DNA from: Deltaproteobacteria bacterium
GTDB lineage: Bacteria > Desulfobacterota > Desulfobacteria > Desulfobacterales > B30-G6
Reading direction: 5' to 3'
DNA length: 37,182 bases
NCBI GenBank assembly: GCA_024639645.1
Contig: JAHEIB010000008.1
Coordinates: forward strand, 1-37,182
In this document: piece by piece, positions 1 through 8,832 of the stretch
Numbering within the stretch: position 1 is the stretch's first letter
How the letters are laid out: every line of letters begins with the position of its first letter
The notes under the pieces: model-generated
Told to the model about the DNA's origin: nothing
The model's input: only the letters and a program-made list of their open reading frames with translations
Database searches by the model: none
Made by a program: the position numbers and the translations under genes

Positions 1-513
1 AATATCATCAGTACCTACCGATGGAAAAAATCACGTAAAACAAAGGGTGAATTCTATAACAGTCTAGGCATGGAAATGGATGCCCTCGAGACCGTTTTCA
101 AGAACGGTGGCTGTTCACTTTTGGGATGCTGCGCCAGGCTGCTGAATGAAACCATCAGTCGGGTTCACGACAATCGTTTGACCCGGCAGCAATATGTCAT
201 GTTTGCTCTGGCAGACCTGATGACCCATGTGGAAGTCGGTGCAAGTCTGGCGAGAAAAGCGGCCGGTCTGACAAAAAAAGGACACTCTGAAGCGGAAAAA
301 TTCCGTGCCATGTCCAGAATTTTTGCCAATGAAGTGGCCCAGCTGGCAGCTAAAAATGTGCCCTTGACACTCATGGGAACCGGTGTTTTTGGTCAGGAGG
401 ATATGACGGCGATTTTACAGGATTTGAATTATGCGGCACTGATGCCCGGTTATGACAAGCTCATCGTGGAAATGGATACTGTTGCGGATATCCTGTTCGA
501 GAGAGAAACATGA
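1..513 (+). CDS. Acyl-CoA dehydrogenase-like protein, C-terminal part (cut by window edge)
   Basis: The reading frame is open from base 1, so this is the 3' end of a longer gene; the ATG at 70 is probably internal. The visible 170 residues are helical and resemble the C-terminal all-alpha domain of acyl-CoA dehydrogenases: an amphipathic run around a conserved Arg-Gln pair (RLTRQQYVMFALADL), a long helix rich in Ala, and a closing segment of the type seen where these proteins end. No catalytic base can be assigned from this fragment. It overlaps fabG by four bases (ATGA), so the two are translationally coupled. Its place ahead of fabG, acyl carrier protein and fabF suggests a role in acyl-chain reduction or modification, but this is inference. 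The family call is moderate because the flavin-binding part is outside the window. Confidence 0.55.
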   Translation, partial: NIISTYRWKKSRKTKGEFYNSLGMEMDALETVFKNGGCSLLGCCARLLNETISRVHDNRLTRQQYVMFALADLMTHVEVGASLARKAAGLTKKGHSEAEKFRAMSRIFANEVAQLAAKNVPLTLMGTGVFGQEDMTAILQDLNYAALMPGYDKLIVEMDTVADILFERET

Positions 514-1256
514 CACAGGATAAAAAACGCATCGTGGTTATTACAGGTGGCTCGCGGGGTCTTGGGAGAGCTGTTTGTCAGGCCTTCGCAGGTCCCGACA
601 CCCATATCTGTTTTAATTACCATGCGTCGGAAGCAGGTGCTCAGGAAACAGGAGAACTGATTACCGCTGCAGGTGGAAGCTGGGACTCAGAGCGTGTCGA
701 TATTACTTCTTTGAACGCGGTCAGCACCTGGTTCAAACGGATTGGCACGGCATTCAATAAGATTGACGTTCTTGTAAACAATGCCGGGATAACACGCGAT
801 GGCCTGATTGCGATGATGAAGGAATCGGACTGGGACGATGTTCTGGAAACCAACCTGAAAGGCGCCTTCAACTGTATCAAACCGGCAATTCGTCTCATGA
901 TGCGCAAGCGTTACGGTAGGATTATCAATGTCACATCTGTTGTGGGCGCCATGGGGAACCCGGGTCAGGCCAACTATGCTGCATCAAAGGCCGGCATCAT
1001 CGGACTCACCAAATCGGTTGCCAAAGAAATAGCCACAAGGGGCATCACAGTAAATGCAGTAGCGCCCGGCTATCTAGAAACCGACATGACCGCATCGCTT
1101 CAAGACAAGGCCAAGGAAGCCATGCTGGCCTTCATCCCCATGGGAAGGGCAGGAACATTATCGGAGGTTGCGGCAGCTATCAAATTTCTTGCTTCTGATG
1201 ATGCGGCATACATAACGGGTCAGGTACTGCATGTCAGTGGGGGGATGTACACCTAG
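510..1256 (+). CDS. fabG: 3-oxoacyl-[acyl-carrier-protein] reductase FabG
   Basis: A 248-residue short-chain dehydrogenase that uses NADPH to reduce 3-oxoacyl-ACP to 3-hydroxyacyl-ACP in the cytoplasmic type II fatty-acid cycle. Visible motifs are the Rossmann glycine pattern TGGSRGLG at about residues 12-19, the NNAG motif near 90-93, catalytic Ser143 in NVTSVVG, and the Tyr156-x-x-x-Lys160 pair in YAASK. The C-terminus carries the usual TGQVLHVSGGMYT ending. Length is typical of FabG. The start ATG overlaps the stop of the upstream gene, and an acyl carrier protein and fabF follow, which fits FabG better than another short-chain dehydrogenase. It ends with UAG, relevant because the same window contains pyrrolysine-type UAG codons. 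Confidence 0.93.
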   Translation: MTQDKKRIVVITGGSRGLGRAVCQAFAGPDTHICFNYHASEAGAQETGELITAAGGSWDSERVDITSLNAVSTWFKRIGTAFNKIDVLVNNAGITRDGLIAMMKESDWDDVLETNLKGAFNCIKPAIRLMMRKRYGRIINVTSVVGAMGNPGQANYAASKAGIIGLTKSVAKEIATRGITVNAVAPGYLETDMTASLQDKAKEAMLAFIPMGRAGTLSEVAAAIKFLASDDAAYITGQVLHVSGGMYT

Positions 1257-1272
1257 AGGGTTTGAGGGTCCG

Positions 1273-1288
1273 AGGGTGATACAAGGGT
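1273..1288 (+). repeat. Copy 1 of an AGGGTGATACAAGGGT intergenic word
   Basis: This 16-base word recurs exactly at 5301-5316 after glyA, in both cases just after a stop codon and within a degenerate GGGTTCAAGGG-type repeat. Related but looser text occurs at 12144-12180 and 24998-25035. Confidence 0.6.
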
Positions 1289-1464
1289 CGCTGAAAACGA
1301 TGAGCGATAGGCAGCCAATAGTCAACAGCCTATACCCCTAAAAGGCTATTGAAGGTTTAAAGATATAAGCGGTTTATTGTTTACACTTTGTGACCCAGAG
1401 AAAATAAATAAAAAATACAACATGTTGTCGGATGATACCGACAGATTAAAAGGAGATGTATCCA

Positions 1465-1692
1465 ATGTCCATCGAAGATAAAGTTAGAGAGATTATTGCG
1501 GAGAAGTTGAGTGTCGATTTGGCAGAGGTTATCCCTGAGGCTTCCTTCGTCGATGACCTGGGGGCGGACTCACTGGACCTGGTGGAACTGATCATGACCA
1601 TGGAAGAAGAATTCGACATCGATATTTCCGATGAGGATGCGGAAAAGCTCGAATCGGTCAAGGATGCCATAGACTTTATCAATGCCCGTTGA
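1465..1692 (+). CDS. acpP: Acyl carrier protein
   Basis: A 75-residue acidic protein that carries growing acyl chains on a 4'-phosphopantetheine arm. The attachment site is Ser36 in [10 protein letters not shown], the standard motif at the start of helix II. The start was placed at the ATG at 1465 rather than the in-frame ATG at 1456, because the AAAGGAG ribosome binding site at 1449-1455 sits nine bases before 1465 and leaves no spacing for 1456. The resulting N-terminus ([11 protein letters not shown]) is typical of bacterial AcpP. It lies between fabG and fabF, as in many fatty-acid operons, but has about 200 bases of repeat-bearing spacer on each side, so it may have its own promoter. Confidence 0.95.
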   Translation: MSIEDKVREIIAEKLSVDLAEVIPEASFVDDLGADSLDLVELIMTMEEEFDIDISDEDAEKLESVKDAIDFINAR

Positions 1693-1701
1693 TCTAAATA
1701 T

Positions 1702-1856
1702 AAATTCGAAGTACGAAAGTCGAAATCCTAAACAACTCCCAATGATCTAAATTCGAATGTGCAAAACTGGCTTATTGGGCTAATTTTCATATGCGATGTC
1801 TTCGTCATTTAACCACTCGATATTAGGATGTTTTTCGTATTTCGGACTTCGAATTT
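1702..1856. repeat. Intergenic inverted repeat between acyl carrier protein and fabF
   Basis: The left arm at 1702-1731 (AAATTCGAAGTACGAAAGTC...) and the right arm at 1822-1856 (ATTAGGATG...GGACTTCGAATTT) are near-complementary over about 30 bases. The 90 bases between hold a third partial copy of the AAATTCGAA word near 1748. It fills most of the spacer and could fold in mRNA. No gene is seen here. Confidence 0.65.
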
Positions 1857-1883
1857 CAGACATTGAACATAAAAGGAGCTTGC

Positions 1884-3125
1884 TTGAGTAGACGCGTTGT
1901 CATTACGGGATTGGGCCTGGTTACACCTATGGGCATCGGTGTTGAAGAATCCTGGGAGGGGCTGTGTGCCGGAAAATCCGGCATCGGAGAGATCACACGA
2001 TTCGATGCATCAAATTTTTCGACACGCATAGCAGGAGAGGTAAAAGATTTTCACCCCCAGGATTTTCTGCCCAAGAAAGAAGCCCGGCGGACCTCCCTGT
2101 TTATTGCCTATGCCATTGCTGCCACGCGAATGGCGATGGATTCGTCCGGTTTGAAGATCGACGAACACAACCAAGACCGTGTGGGTGTGCTGACCGGCTG
2201 TGGTCTGGGCGGGCTCTCCATTCTGGAAGACATCACCCGGGTCGTTGACAGTAAAGGGCCCAACCGGGTAACGCCCTTTTTTATTCCAATGATGATCGGC
2301 AACATGGCACCTGGAATGATATCGATTCGTTTCGGGGCCAAAGGACCGAATGCCTCGGTGGCCACTGCTTGTGCGGCCGGATCCCATGCAATTGGTGATG
2401 CCTTTAAACTTATCAAGAGGGGTGCTGCCGATGCCATGATCGCCGGTGGTGTTGAATCCACAATTACACCCACAGGTATCGCCGGTTTTAATGCCATGAA
2501 AGCCCTTTCAACGCGAAATGGTGATCCACAAAAAGCGTCAAGACCATTTGATCGGGATCGCGACGGTTTTGTTGTGGGAGAAGGGGGTGGGATCCTCATC
2601 CTGGAAACACTGGAAAACGCTCTTGAAAGGGGTGCTCACATATACGCTGAGGTGGTAGGATACGGGATGAGTGGAGATGCTTACCACATTACTTCGCCAC
2701 CGCCGGACGGTGGGGGCGCGATCCGGTGTATCAAGGCCGCGCTGACCGATGCAGGTCTTAGCTACCGGGATATCGACTATATCAATGCCCACGGCACATC
2801 GACGCCTCTCAATGATCTTTTTGAAACAAGGGCGATCAAGGCCGTGTTCAAAGACAGGGCTCACATGATACCGGTGAGCTCCACCAAATCCATGACCGGA
2901 CACCTGTTGGGTGGTGCGGGTGGTGTTGAAGCGGTTTTTTCGACACTGGCCATTCATGACGGTATCCTTCCACCCACCATCAACTATGAGAATATCGATG
3001 AGGAGTGCGACCTGGATTATGTGCCGAATGTTGCCAGGAAGCTAAAGATCACCACCGCCATGTCCAATTCTTTTGGTTTTGGTGGTACCAACGCCACGCT
3101 GATATTCAAGAAATATCCATCCTGA
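1884..3125 (+). CDS. fabF: 3-oxoacyl-[acyl-carrier-protein] synthase II (FabF)
   Basis: Condensing enzyme that elongates acyl-ACP with malonyl-ACP. The start chosen is the TTG at 1884, preceded by AAAAGGAG at 1871-1878. This gives 413 residues and places the catalytic residues at Cys163 (TACAAGS), His303 (NAHGTSTPLND), Lys335 and His340 (TKSMTGHLLGG), identical to the E. coli FabF numbering, which supports the start. An earlier in-frame TTG at 1863 would add seven residues but overlaps the ribosome binding site. The thiolase-fold glycine-rich ending (NSFGFGGTNATLIF) is intact. It is the last gene of the fatty-acid group; two hairpins with T-runs follow before rpiB. Confidence 0.95.
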   Translation: MSRRVVITGLGLVTPMGIGVEESWEGLCAGKSGIGEITRFDASNFSTRIAGEVKDFHPQDFLPKKEARRTSLFIAYAIAATRMAMDSSGLKIDEHNQDRVGVLTGCGLGGLSILEDITRVVDSKGPNRVTPFFIPMMIGNMAPGMISIRFGAKGPNASVATACAAGSHAIGDAFKLIKRGAADAMIAGGVESTITPTGIAGFNAMKALSTRNGDPQKASRPFDRDRDGFVVGEGGGILILETLENALERGAHIYAEVVGYGMSGDAYHITSPPPDGGGAIRCIKAALTDAGLSYRDIDYINAHGTSTPLNDLFETRAIKAVFKDRAHMIPVSSTKSMTGHLLGGAGGVEAVFSTLAIHDGILPPTINYENIDEECDLDYVPNVARKLKITTAMSNSFGFGGTNATLIFKKYPS

Positions 3126-3151
3126 GACATGCTGTTCAGCATAACAACCAC

Positions 3152-3254
3152 TTTATACCGCTTGTCATAAGAATGCTCCGGAAATAGGATGGCGGCAAAA
3201 GGGTTTGTAGCAGAAAAACGGTCCTCAATCGGAACGTTTTTCTGACAGCCCCTA
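3152..3254 (+). repeat. Two-hairpin dispersed repeat, copy A
   Basis: It starts TTTATACCGC and reads through GGATGGCGGC and AAGGGTTTGTA to a strong hairpin at 3211-3244 (CAGAAAAACG arm, six-base loop, CGTTTTTCTG arm). Copy B at 20332-20435 is nearly identical, and copy C at 25044-25107 has only the first half. It lies in the fabF-rpiB spacer. Confidence 0.8.
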
Positions 3255-3296
3255 CAGAACGCAAACAGTTTCAAAGCCATTCAGGGATCACCCATC

Positions 3297-3341
3297 AACC
3301 TAGAGGCCCACCATTTTTTGGTTTATGGCTAGGTTTTTTTT
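3297..3341 (+). terminator. Hairpin with T-run after fabF
   Basis: Arms AACCTAG (3297-3303) and CTAGGTT (3329-3335), with an inner CCAT/ATGG pair, are followed by eight T residues. It is placed after the fatty-acid genes and before rpiB. Confidence 0.6.
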
Positions 3342-3367
3342 GCTTGCGGTAATCCATTAATATCGAT

Positions 3368-3410
3368 AAAGAATAGTTGACCTATCACATCAACGATTCT
3401 TTATTTTTTT
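3368..3410 (+). terminator. Intrinsic terminator candidate upstream of rpiB
   Basis: AAAGAAT (3368-3374) plus GTTGA (3376-3380) pair with TCAAC (3390-3394) plus ATTCTTT (3396-3402), with one internal mismatch. A run of seven T follows at 3404-3410. Either a terminator for upstream transcription or an attenuator ahead of rpiB. Confidence 0.6.
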
Positions 3411-3526
3411 ATAATTGTGGTGTGCTATACGCTTTTGGTTATGAAGGCAATGGTCAATCGTATAAAAGACCAATGGTGTGCAGGAGATCGAAATCGCAAA
3501 GCGATTTTATCAAGGAAGGAATTTTA

Positions 3527-3991
3527 GTGAAAAAGGAAACCATTGTCATCGGCAGTGATCATGCTGCCTACCAGATGAAGGAAACAATTAAATCTTATCT
3601 GGAGATTGAGGGCTTTGCGGTTGAAGATGCCGGTACCCTTGGGACGGACTCCGTGGATTATCCCGATTTTGGTATCAAGGTGGCATCCGCCATATCTTCC
3701 GGAAAATATAACCGGGGCATCCTGATGTGCGGAACAGGTCTCGGAATGTCCATGGTCGCCAATCGATTTCCAGGTGTCCGTGCGGCACTTTGCGGTGATA
3801 TGTTTTCTGCAGTCATGAGCCGGCAGCACAATGACGCCAATATCCTTGTCCTGGGGGGGCGGGTTATTGGTGACGTGCTGGCCAAAGAGATCGTGAAAGC
3901 CTGGCTCAAGACAGAATTTGATGGGGGGCGACATAAAAACCGCCTGGACAAGTTTGACCGGATAGATTTCAGTCGCTGCAGCGGTAAATAG
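3527..3991 (+). CDS. rpiB: Ribose-5-phosphate isomerase B
   Basis: A 154-residue RpiB/LacAB-family sugar-phosphate isomerase interconverting ribose 5-phosphate and ribulose 5-phosphate. The start is the GTG at 3527, which follows AAGGAAGGA at 3512-3520; an upstream in-frame start at 3377 would add 50 residues unlike the family. Visible active-site features are the SDHA motif (His12), Cys68 in GILMCGTGLGMSM (the catalytic base in this family), His101 and Asn102 in RQHNDANIL, and Arg112. Length matches RpiB. It begins a run that continues with glyA 45 bases downstream. The gene ends in UAG. Confidence 0.93.
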   Translation: MKKETIVIGSDHAAYQMKETIKSYLEIEGFAVEDAGTLGTDSVDYPDFGIKVASAISSGKYNRGILMCGTGLGMSMVANRFPGVRAALCGDMFSAVMSRQHNDANILVLGGRVIGDVLAKEIVKAWLKTEFDGGRHKNRLDKFDRIDFSRCSGK

Positions 3992-4036
3992 AACAATATC
4001 AGCCATATTCTTCCAGCAGTGATTTAAGGGGGGTAT

Positions 4037-5281
4037 TTGTTGGATTATCAAATGATAAGAAAGTCGGATCCTGAACTGGCAGGGGCGCTTGAAAATGAAC
4101 TGAGCCGCCAGCAGTTCAACCTGGAGCTCATCGCATCGGAAAATATTGTCAGCCCTTCGGTCATGGCGATACAGGGAAGCGTCCTGACCAACAAATATGC
4201 GGAAGGATATCCCGACAAGCGTTATTATGGTGGCTGTGAATTTGTAGACCAGGCCGAGGCCTTGGCTATCGAACGCGCAAAAAAACTTTTCCAGGCAGCC
4301 TATGCCAATGTGCAGCCACACTCGGGGTCACAGGCCAACATGGCGGTTTATTTTGCATTGCTGAAAACCGGGGACACTCTCCTGGGCATGGATCTGGCAC
4401 ATGGGGGGCACTTGACGCATGGCAGCCCTGTGAGTTTTTCGGGACGTCTTTTTCATTTTGTCCATTACGGTGTACACCCGGATACAGGCATCATCGACTA
4501 TGAAACCGTGAAGAAATTGGCTGAACAACACCGGCCAAAAATGATTGTTGCCGGAGCCAGCGCTTATCCCCGCATCATTGATTTCAAGCGATTTTCCGAC
4601 ATTGCCGCTTCTGTTGGTGCATACCTGATGGTGGACATGGCCCACATTGCCGGTCTGGTGGCAGCTGGTGTTCATCCTTCCCCCATTCCTTATGCCGATG
4701 TAACGACATCGACAACCCATAAAACGCTTCGGGGCCCAAGAGGGGGCTTGATTTTGTCAAAAGCTGATTATGGTCGACGATTGAACAAGGAAATATTCCC
4801 AGGCATTCAGGGGGGGCCCTTGATGCATGTCATCGCAGCAAAAGCCGCGGCTTTTCAGGAGGCCTTGTCGGAGGAATTCAAAACCTACCAGATGCAAACC
4901 GTTAAAAATGCACGGGCATTGTCCGAACATTTGATGGCTGGCGGTGTTCGTCTCATTTCTAACGGCACGGATAATCATATGCTTCTGGCGGATTTACGCA
5001 ATCTGGGCATCACCGGAAAGAATGCCGAGGCCGCTTTGGGTCTAGCGGGAATCACGGTCAATAAGAACTCCGTTCCGTTTGACACCCTGGGGCCGTCCAT
5101 CACCAGCGGTGTTCGTATCGGAACACCGGCCATTACCACGAGGGGTATGAAAGAGCCGGAGATGGCCCTGATTGCCAAGATGATACTGGATGTGTTCGAA
5201 AATATTGACAGCCAGGACGTCATTCAGAAGGTGAATGACCAGGCAAGGGCGCTTTGTGAGGCTTTTCCGATATATCTTTAA
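4037..5281 (+). CDS. glyA: Serine hydroxymethyltransferase
   Basis: PLP enzyme of 414 residues that interconverts serine and glycine and loads tetrahydrofolate with a one-carbon unit. Signature segments are LIASEN (32-37), [18 protein letters not shown], the HGGHLTHG substrate loop, and the PLP lysine at 229 in [12 protein letters not shown], the same number as in E. coli. The start is ambiguous: tandem TTG codons at 4037 and 4040 lie just after an AAGGGGGG ribosome binding site, while the ATG at 4052 is too far from it, so a TTG start is preferred. In an anaerobe with a methyl-transfer island nearby, it supplies folate-bound one-carbon units for general biosynthesis. Confidence 0.95.
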   Translation: MLDYQMIRKSDPELAGALENELSRQQFNLELIASENIVSPSVMAIQGSVLTNKYAEGYPDKRYYGGCEFVDQAEALAIERAKKLFQAAYANVQPHSGSQANMAVYFALLKTGDTLLGMDLAHGGHLTHGSPVSFSGRLFHFVHYGVHPDTGIIDYETVKKLAEQHRPKMIVAGASAYPRIIDFKRFSDIAASVGAYLMVDMAHIAGLVAAGVHPSPIPYADVTTSTTHKTLRGPRGGLILSKADYGRRLNKEIFPGIQGGPLMHVIAAKAAAFQEALSEEFKTYQMQTVKNARALSEHLMAGGVRLISNGTDNHMLLADLRNLGITGKNAEAALGLAGITVNKNSVPFDTLGPSITSGVRIGTPAITTRGMKEPEMALIAKMILDVFENIDSQDVIQKVNDQARALCEAFPIYL

Positions 5282-5300
5282 CATAGGGTTCAAGGGTTCA

Positions 5301-5316
5301 AGGGTGATACAAGGGT
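5301..5316 (+). repeat. Copy 2 of the AGGGTGATACAAGGGT intergenic word
   Basis: Exact match to 1273-1288, here within a run of GGGTTCAAGGGTTCAAGGG-like units from 5285 to 5325 downstream of glyA. Confidence 0.6.
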
Positions 5317-5474
5317 TCGAGGGTAGGTGACAGCTTTATGCGGACAGCAGCATTATAGCTTCCGAGCATCCTAGCGTCCCAGCGTACGAGGGATCGTCAA
5401 GAAATGTTTTAGGTGTTAGGTTTTAAGCTTTAAGTTTCGCTGATAGTCCTTGGCTGGTTACAACAATGAATGAC

Positions 5475-5558
5475 ACGCGCAGCGTTAATTACGCGCAAAG
5501 CGCAAGTGTCGAACGAAGTGTATATGACGCCCGCAGGGCATAATGTCGCACGAAGTGC
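5475..5558 (+). repeat. Array of five mini-hairpins with an 18-base period upstream of the dCMP deaminase gene
   Basis: Eleven-base units with a four-base stem and three-base loop: ACGC-GCA-GCGT at 5475, GCGC-AAA-GCGC at 5493, a degenerate GAAC-GAA-GTGT at 5511, GCCC-GCA-GGGC at 5529 and GCAC-GAA-GTGC at 5548. Spacers are 7, 7, 7 and 8 bases. The stems differ in sequence while the pairing is kept. The remainder of the 341-base spacer holds only GGGTTCAAGGG-type text. Confidence 0.7.
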
Positions 5559-5622
5559 TATGACATCCTTATGGGACTGATGATGGTCACGAAACGATTT
5601 TATGGGATGAAAATAATACAAT

Positions 5623-6081
5623 ATGTCTGAGATCACCGAGCGCCCATCGTGGGAAGCCTATTTTATGGAAATTGCCGTGCTTGTGGCCAAACGTTCCACC
5701 TGTCTGAGACGTTCGGTGGGTGCGGTGGTGGTAAAGGATAGACGGATGCTTTCCACCGGTTATAACGGTGCCCCGACAAATGTGCGTCATTGCCGGGAAA
5801 CCGGTTGTATCCGGGAGCAGTTGGACGTTCCTTCAGGAGAACGGCACGAGTTGTGCAGAGGGATTCACGCGGAACAGAATGCCATCATTCAGGCAGCTTT
5901 TCATGGGGTTTCCATCCGGGATGCTTCTCTTTACTGTACCAACCTGCCTTGCTCCATCTGTGCAAAAATGATTATTAATGCGGGTATTAAACTCATATAT
6001 TATTTATCGGGCTATGCAGACACCATGTCCGAGGAGATGCTGACAGAGGCGGGTGTTGGAATTGTTAAGCTCGACATCTGA
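5623..6081 (+). CDS. Deoxycytidylate deaminase (ComEB/dCMP deaminase family)
   Basis: A 152-residue zinc-dependent cytidine-deaminase-fold protein that most likely converts dCMP to dUMP for thymidylate synthesis. The zinc and catalytic motifs are HAEQNA (His82, Glu84) and PCSIC (Cys110, Cys113). The segment [17 protein letters not shown] is characteristic of the dCMP deaminase/ComEB group and includes extra cysteine and histidine ligands for a second, structural zinc. It sits just ahead of nrdR, which controls ribonucleotide reductase, so the pair makes sense for deoxynucleotide supply. The start ATG has only a weak upstream purine stretch. A repeat-rich 341-base spacer separates it from glyA. 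Confidence 0.9.
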   Translation: MSEITERPSWEAYFMEIAVLVAKRSTCLRRSVGAVVVKDRRMLSTGYNGAPTNVRHCRETGCIREQLDVPSGERHELCRGIHAEQNAIIQAAFHGVSIRDASLYCTNLPCSICAKMIINAGIKLIYYLSGYADTMSEEMLTEAGVGIVKLDI

Positions 6082-6114
6082 AGGTCTCACCGATACCACA
6101 TAAAGGGGAGAATT

Positions 6115-6570
6115 ATGAAGTGTCCATTTTGCGGCGAGATTGACAACAAGGTTATTGATTCTAGGGTAAGCAAGGATGGAAATGTCATTCGCAGGCGGAG
6201 AGAGTGTCTCATGTGCAACCGGCGATTCACTACCTACGAGCACATCGAGGACATTCCCATCATGATCATTAAAAAGGATGGGAGAAGAGAGGTTTTCAAT
6301 CGCGGCAAGGTACGCTCCGGACTCAAGAAAGCCTGCGAGAAGCGTAATATCAGTATGAACCTCATAGAAGAATATGTGGATGAACTCGAACGGGATTTAA
6401 GGGAAACCGGTGAAAAAGAAATCCCGTCGTCTGTTCTCGGAGAAAAAATCATGCATATTCTTCATGAAGTTGACGATATTGCCTATGTTCGCTTTGCATC
6501 TGTGTATCGTGAATTCAAGGATGTAAACGACTTTGTCGCAGAGCTGAAAAATATTCTCAGCAAACAGTAA
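6115..6570 (+). CDS. nrdR: Transcriptional repressor NrdR
   Basis: A 151-residue repressor of ribonucleotide reductase genes that senses ATP/dATP. The N-terminal zinc ribbon shows four cysteines, Cys3, Cys6, Cys31 and Cys34, with the family-typical RRRREC and RRFTTYE segments. An ATP-cone domain follows from about residue 46 ([16 protein letters not shown]). Length and layout are standard for NrdR. A good ribosome binding site (AAAGGGGAGA) precedes the ATG at 6115. In many bacteria nrdR lies next to ribD, as here. No NrdR box pair was noticed in the window. Confidence 0.96.
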   Translation: MKCPFCGEIDNKVIDSRVSKDGNVIRRRRECLMCNRRFTTYEHIEDIPIMIIKKDGRREVFNRGKVRSGLKKACEKRNISMNLIEEYVDELERDLRETGEKEIPSSVLGEKIMHILHEVDDIAYVRFASVYREFKDVNDFVAELKNILSKQ

Positions 6571-6658
6571 GCCAACAGATTTGTGAAATGCTGGGGTCGG
6601 GCATGCCTCCGTGCGACGTAATTTAGCGACCCATTAATCAACCCTGAACGAAGATGCT

Positions 6659-7783
6659 ATGCAGGATGACGAACGCTTCATGAAAAAGGCCCTTGACCTG
6701 GCGTCAAAAGGTCAAGGAGAAACATCACCAAACCCCATGGTGGGTGCGGTCATTGTCAAGGATGGCAAGATTGTCGGTCAGGGTTATCATGTGTCCGCTG
6801 GAAAAGCCCATGCGGAAGTCAATGCCATCGATGATGCAGGCATCCATGCAGAAAAGGCAACACTCTACGTCACCCTCGAACCCTGCAACCACCATGGTCG
6901 AACCCCGCCCTGTACTGAAAAAATCCTAAAATCTGGTATACAACGCCTTGTGGTGGCCATGGAAGATCCCAATCCGGATGTCAAGGGTGGCGGTATGGCA
7001 TATCTTGCTGACAGAGGCATCATGGTTTCGTCGGGTGTTCTGCGGGCGGAAGCAAAAAGTCAGAATGAAGCTTTTATTAAATTTGTGATGAAAAAACAGC
7101 CCTTTGTGACATTGAAATGTGCTGCAACGCTGGATGGACAGATTGCCACCCGGACCGGTGATGCCAAATGGGTTACCGGAGAGACCGCGAGGCATTATGT
7201 GCACTGCCTGCGGCACTGGACAGATGCCATTTTAGTGGGAATCGGGACGGTCCGGAAAGACAATCCGCATCTGACCACGCGTCTGCAGAACAAAGTGGGC
7301 AAGAACCCCGTCAGAATTATTCTCGATACAAATCTCAGTATTTCAGAGGAGGCGGACATCGTCCAATCCACCTCTGAGGCTGAAACGTGGGTAATCTCAG
7401 GCAGGCATTCTGCCAGCACCCAGGCCAAGCGGGATCGTCTAAAAAAAGCAGGGGTCCGATTGATGGAGGCGCCCCTTAGACATGGTCGTGTGGATCTAAT
7501 TCAGTTGATGCGGCTGTTAGGGCGTGAGCATATCACCAGCTTGCTTATTGAAGGGGGTGGAGACATTATTGCCTCGGCTGTTTCAGCCGGTATTGTGGAC
7601 AAAGTCATATTTTTTTATGCGCCCAAACTGCTGGGAGGAAACGATGGTGTTCCCATCTGCCGGGGCAAGGGGCCGGAGCTGATGCATGACGCGTGGCCGG
7701 TCAGCGGAATAAAGGTTCGAAGGTTTGATGACGATATCATGATAACAGGGTATCTGGCAGGGCAAGCTGTGCAAAACACGTGA
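6659..7783 (+). CDS. ribD: Bifunctional riboflavin deaminase/reductase RibD
   Basis: A 374-residue two-domain enzyme that deaminates the pyrimidine product of GTP cyclohydrolase II and then reduces its ribose. The N-terminal deaminase domain (about 1-145) has the zinc motif HAEVNA (His51, Glu53) and PCNHHGRTPPC (Cys76, Cys85). The C-terminal reductase domain (about 146-370) starts around LKCAATLDGQIATRTGDAKW and contains the SLLIEGGGDI nucleotide-binding segment. Length is typical of RibD. The ribosome binding site ahead of the ATG at 6659 is weak. It is separated from ribE by a 367-base spacer that contains an inverted repeat but no recognisable FMN riboswitch. Confidence 0.95.
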   Translation: MQDDERFMKKALDLASKGQGETSPNPMVGAVIVKDGKIVGQGYHVSAGKAHAEVNAIDDAGIHAEKATLYVTLEPCNHHGRTPPCTEKILKSGIQRLVVAMEDPNPDVKGGGMAYLADRGIMVSSGVLRAEAKSQNEAFIKFVMKKQPFVTLKCAATLDGQIATRTGDAKWVTGETARHYVHCLRHWTDAILVGIGTVRKDNPHLTTRLQNKVGKNPVRIILDTNLSISEEADIVQSTSEAETWVISGRHSASTQAKRDRLKKAGVRLMEAPLRHGRVDLIQLMRLLGREHITSLLIEGGGDIIASAVSAGIVDKVIFFYAPKLLGGNDGVPICRGKGPELMHDAWPVSGIKVRRFDDDIMITGYLAGQAVQNT

Positions 7784-7888
7784 TTGCATAGCGATTTTTC
7801 CTGAAATTATGGACAAATCGACACCTGTTGGTTGCTTGTCGGATCAACAATGCATATAATAAATGTTTGTGGAGTCTGTCTGGAAGAT

Positions 7889-8087
7889 GAACATCCAACA
7901 TCGAACGCTGAACATCGAACATCGAATGAAGACGAATATTGAAAAACCTTCCTACAGGACAAGAGGATTTTGAGACCGTAAAGAATTACTGACCCATTCA
8001 GATTCACTCGCTGTTGTGGTTCAATTCCGGCGCCTGTTGCTTCATATCTCAAATTCAACATTCGATGTTGGGCGTTCGATGTTCATT
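7889..8087. repeat. Intergenic inverted repeat between ribD and ribE
   Basis: The left arm at 7889-7930 is built from GAACATCGAAC-type words, and the right arm at 8053-8087 is its approximate reverse complement (ATTCGATGTTG, GTTCGATGTTC). About 120 bases lie between. The spacer 7784-8150 holds no gene and no recognisable FMN riboswitch. Confidence 0.65.
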
Positions 8088-8150
8088 TCCGTTTGGTTTA
8101 CAGTCTCGGAATTTATGGCTAAGAACTAATTTGTAACAACGCAGGATTTC

Positions 8151-8822
8151 ATGTTTACAGGAATTATCGAAGGGTTGGGCAGTGTTGTGGGAATGCGTCC
8201 GTCCGGGCTTGGCAGACGTTTAACCATTGATACTGATTTTGACCTGGGGGATACCAAAATAGGAGACAGTCTCTCCGTCAGTGGTGCCTGTTTGACAGCC
8301 GTTATTGTTGAAGCCCGGCGATTTCAGGCGGATGTGTCACCCGAAACGCTTGACAGGACAACCTTTGTAAAAACAAAAGTCGGAGACCGTGTCAACATTG
8401 AGCGGGCGCTGATGTTGACCGGCAGGCTTGACGGGCATCTTGTCTCGGGCCATGTGGATTGTATCGGAACCATCAAGGAAAGGAAACCGGTTGGGAATGC
8501 AACCGTCATTGCCATCGAAGTGCCACCGTCCCTGAGTCCCTACATCATCGAAAAAGGTTCCATCGCCGTGGACGGCATCAGTCTTACCGTCAACCACCGC
8601 ACCCGGACACATTTCCATGTCAGCGTCATTCCACACACCGGCATATTGACGACCATCGGTCATAAACAGGTTGGTGAACAGGTTAATATCGAAACCGACA
8701 TGATTGGCAAATATGTGGAACGGTTTTTATCTCACTATCAAAACAAAACAGAGGAAACCGGCGAATCTTCCATAGATATGGACCTTCTGACAAAGACAGG
8801 TTTCCTTAATTCGGGACCATAG
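8151..8822 (+). CDS. ribE: Riboflavin synthase, alpha subunit
   Basis: A 223-residue enzyme that dismutates two 6,7-dimethyl-8-ribityllumazine molecules into riboflavin and the pyrimidine intermediate. It begins with the diagnostic [10 protein letters not shown] and consists of two homologous lumazine-binding barrels, about 1-97 and 98-197; the second starts at [14 protein letters not shown]. The two barrels are the internal duplication expected of the family. About 25 extra residues follow the usual end. The stop is UAG, and ribBA starts 10 bases later with GGAG at the junction, so the two genes are one transcription unit. Confidence 0.95.
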   Translation: MFTGIIEGLGSVVGMRPSGLGRRLTIDTDFDLGDTKIGDSLSVSGACLTAVIVEARRFQADVSPETLDRTTFVKTKVGDRVNIERALMLTGRLDGHLVSGHVDCIGTIKERKPVGNATVIAIEVPPSLSPYIIEKGSIAVDGISLTVNHRTRTHFHVSVIPHTGILTTIGHKQVGEQVNIETDMIGKYVERFLSHYQNKTEETGESSIDMDLLTKTGFLNSGP

Positions 8823-8832
8823 GAGTTTTAGA

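Noticed and set aside
5475-5558. CRISPR array
   Set aside because: The units are 11 bases with 7-8 base spacers and differing sequences. CRISPR repeats are longer and nearly identical, and no cas genes are present.
7784-8150. FMN riboswitch ahead of ribE
   Set aside because: The spacer has none of the conserved RFN-element blocks; its structure is explained by the GAACATCGAA inverted repeat. The same holds for the spacer before ribH.
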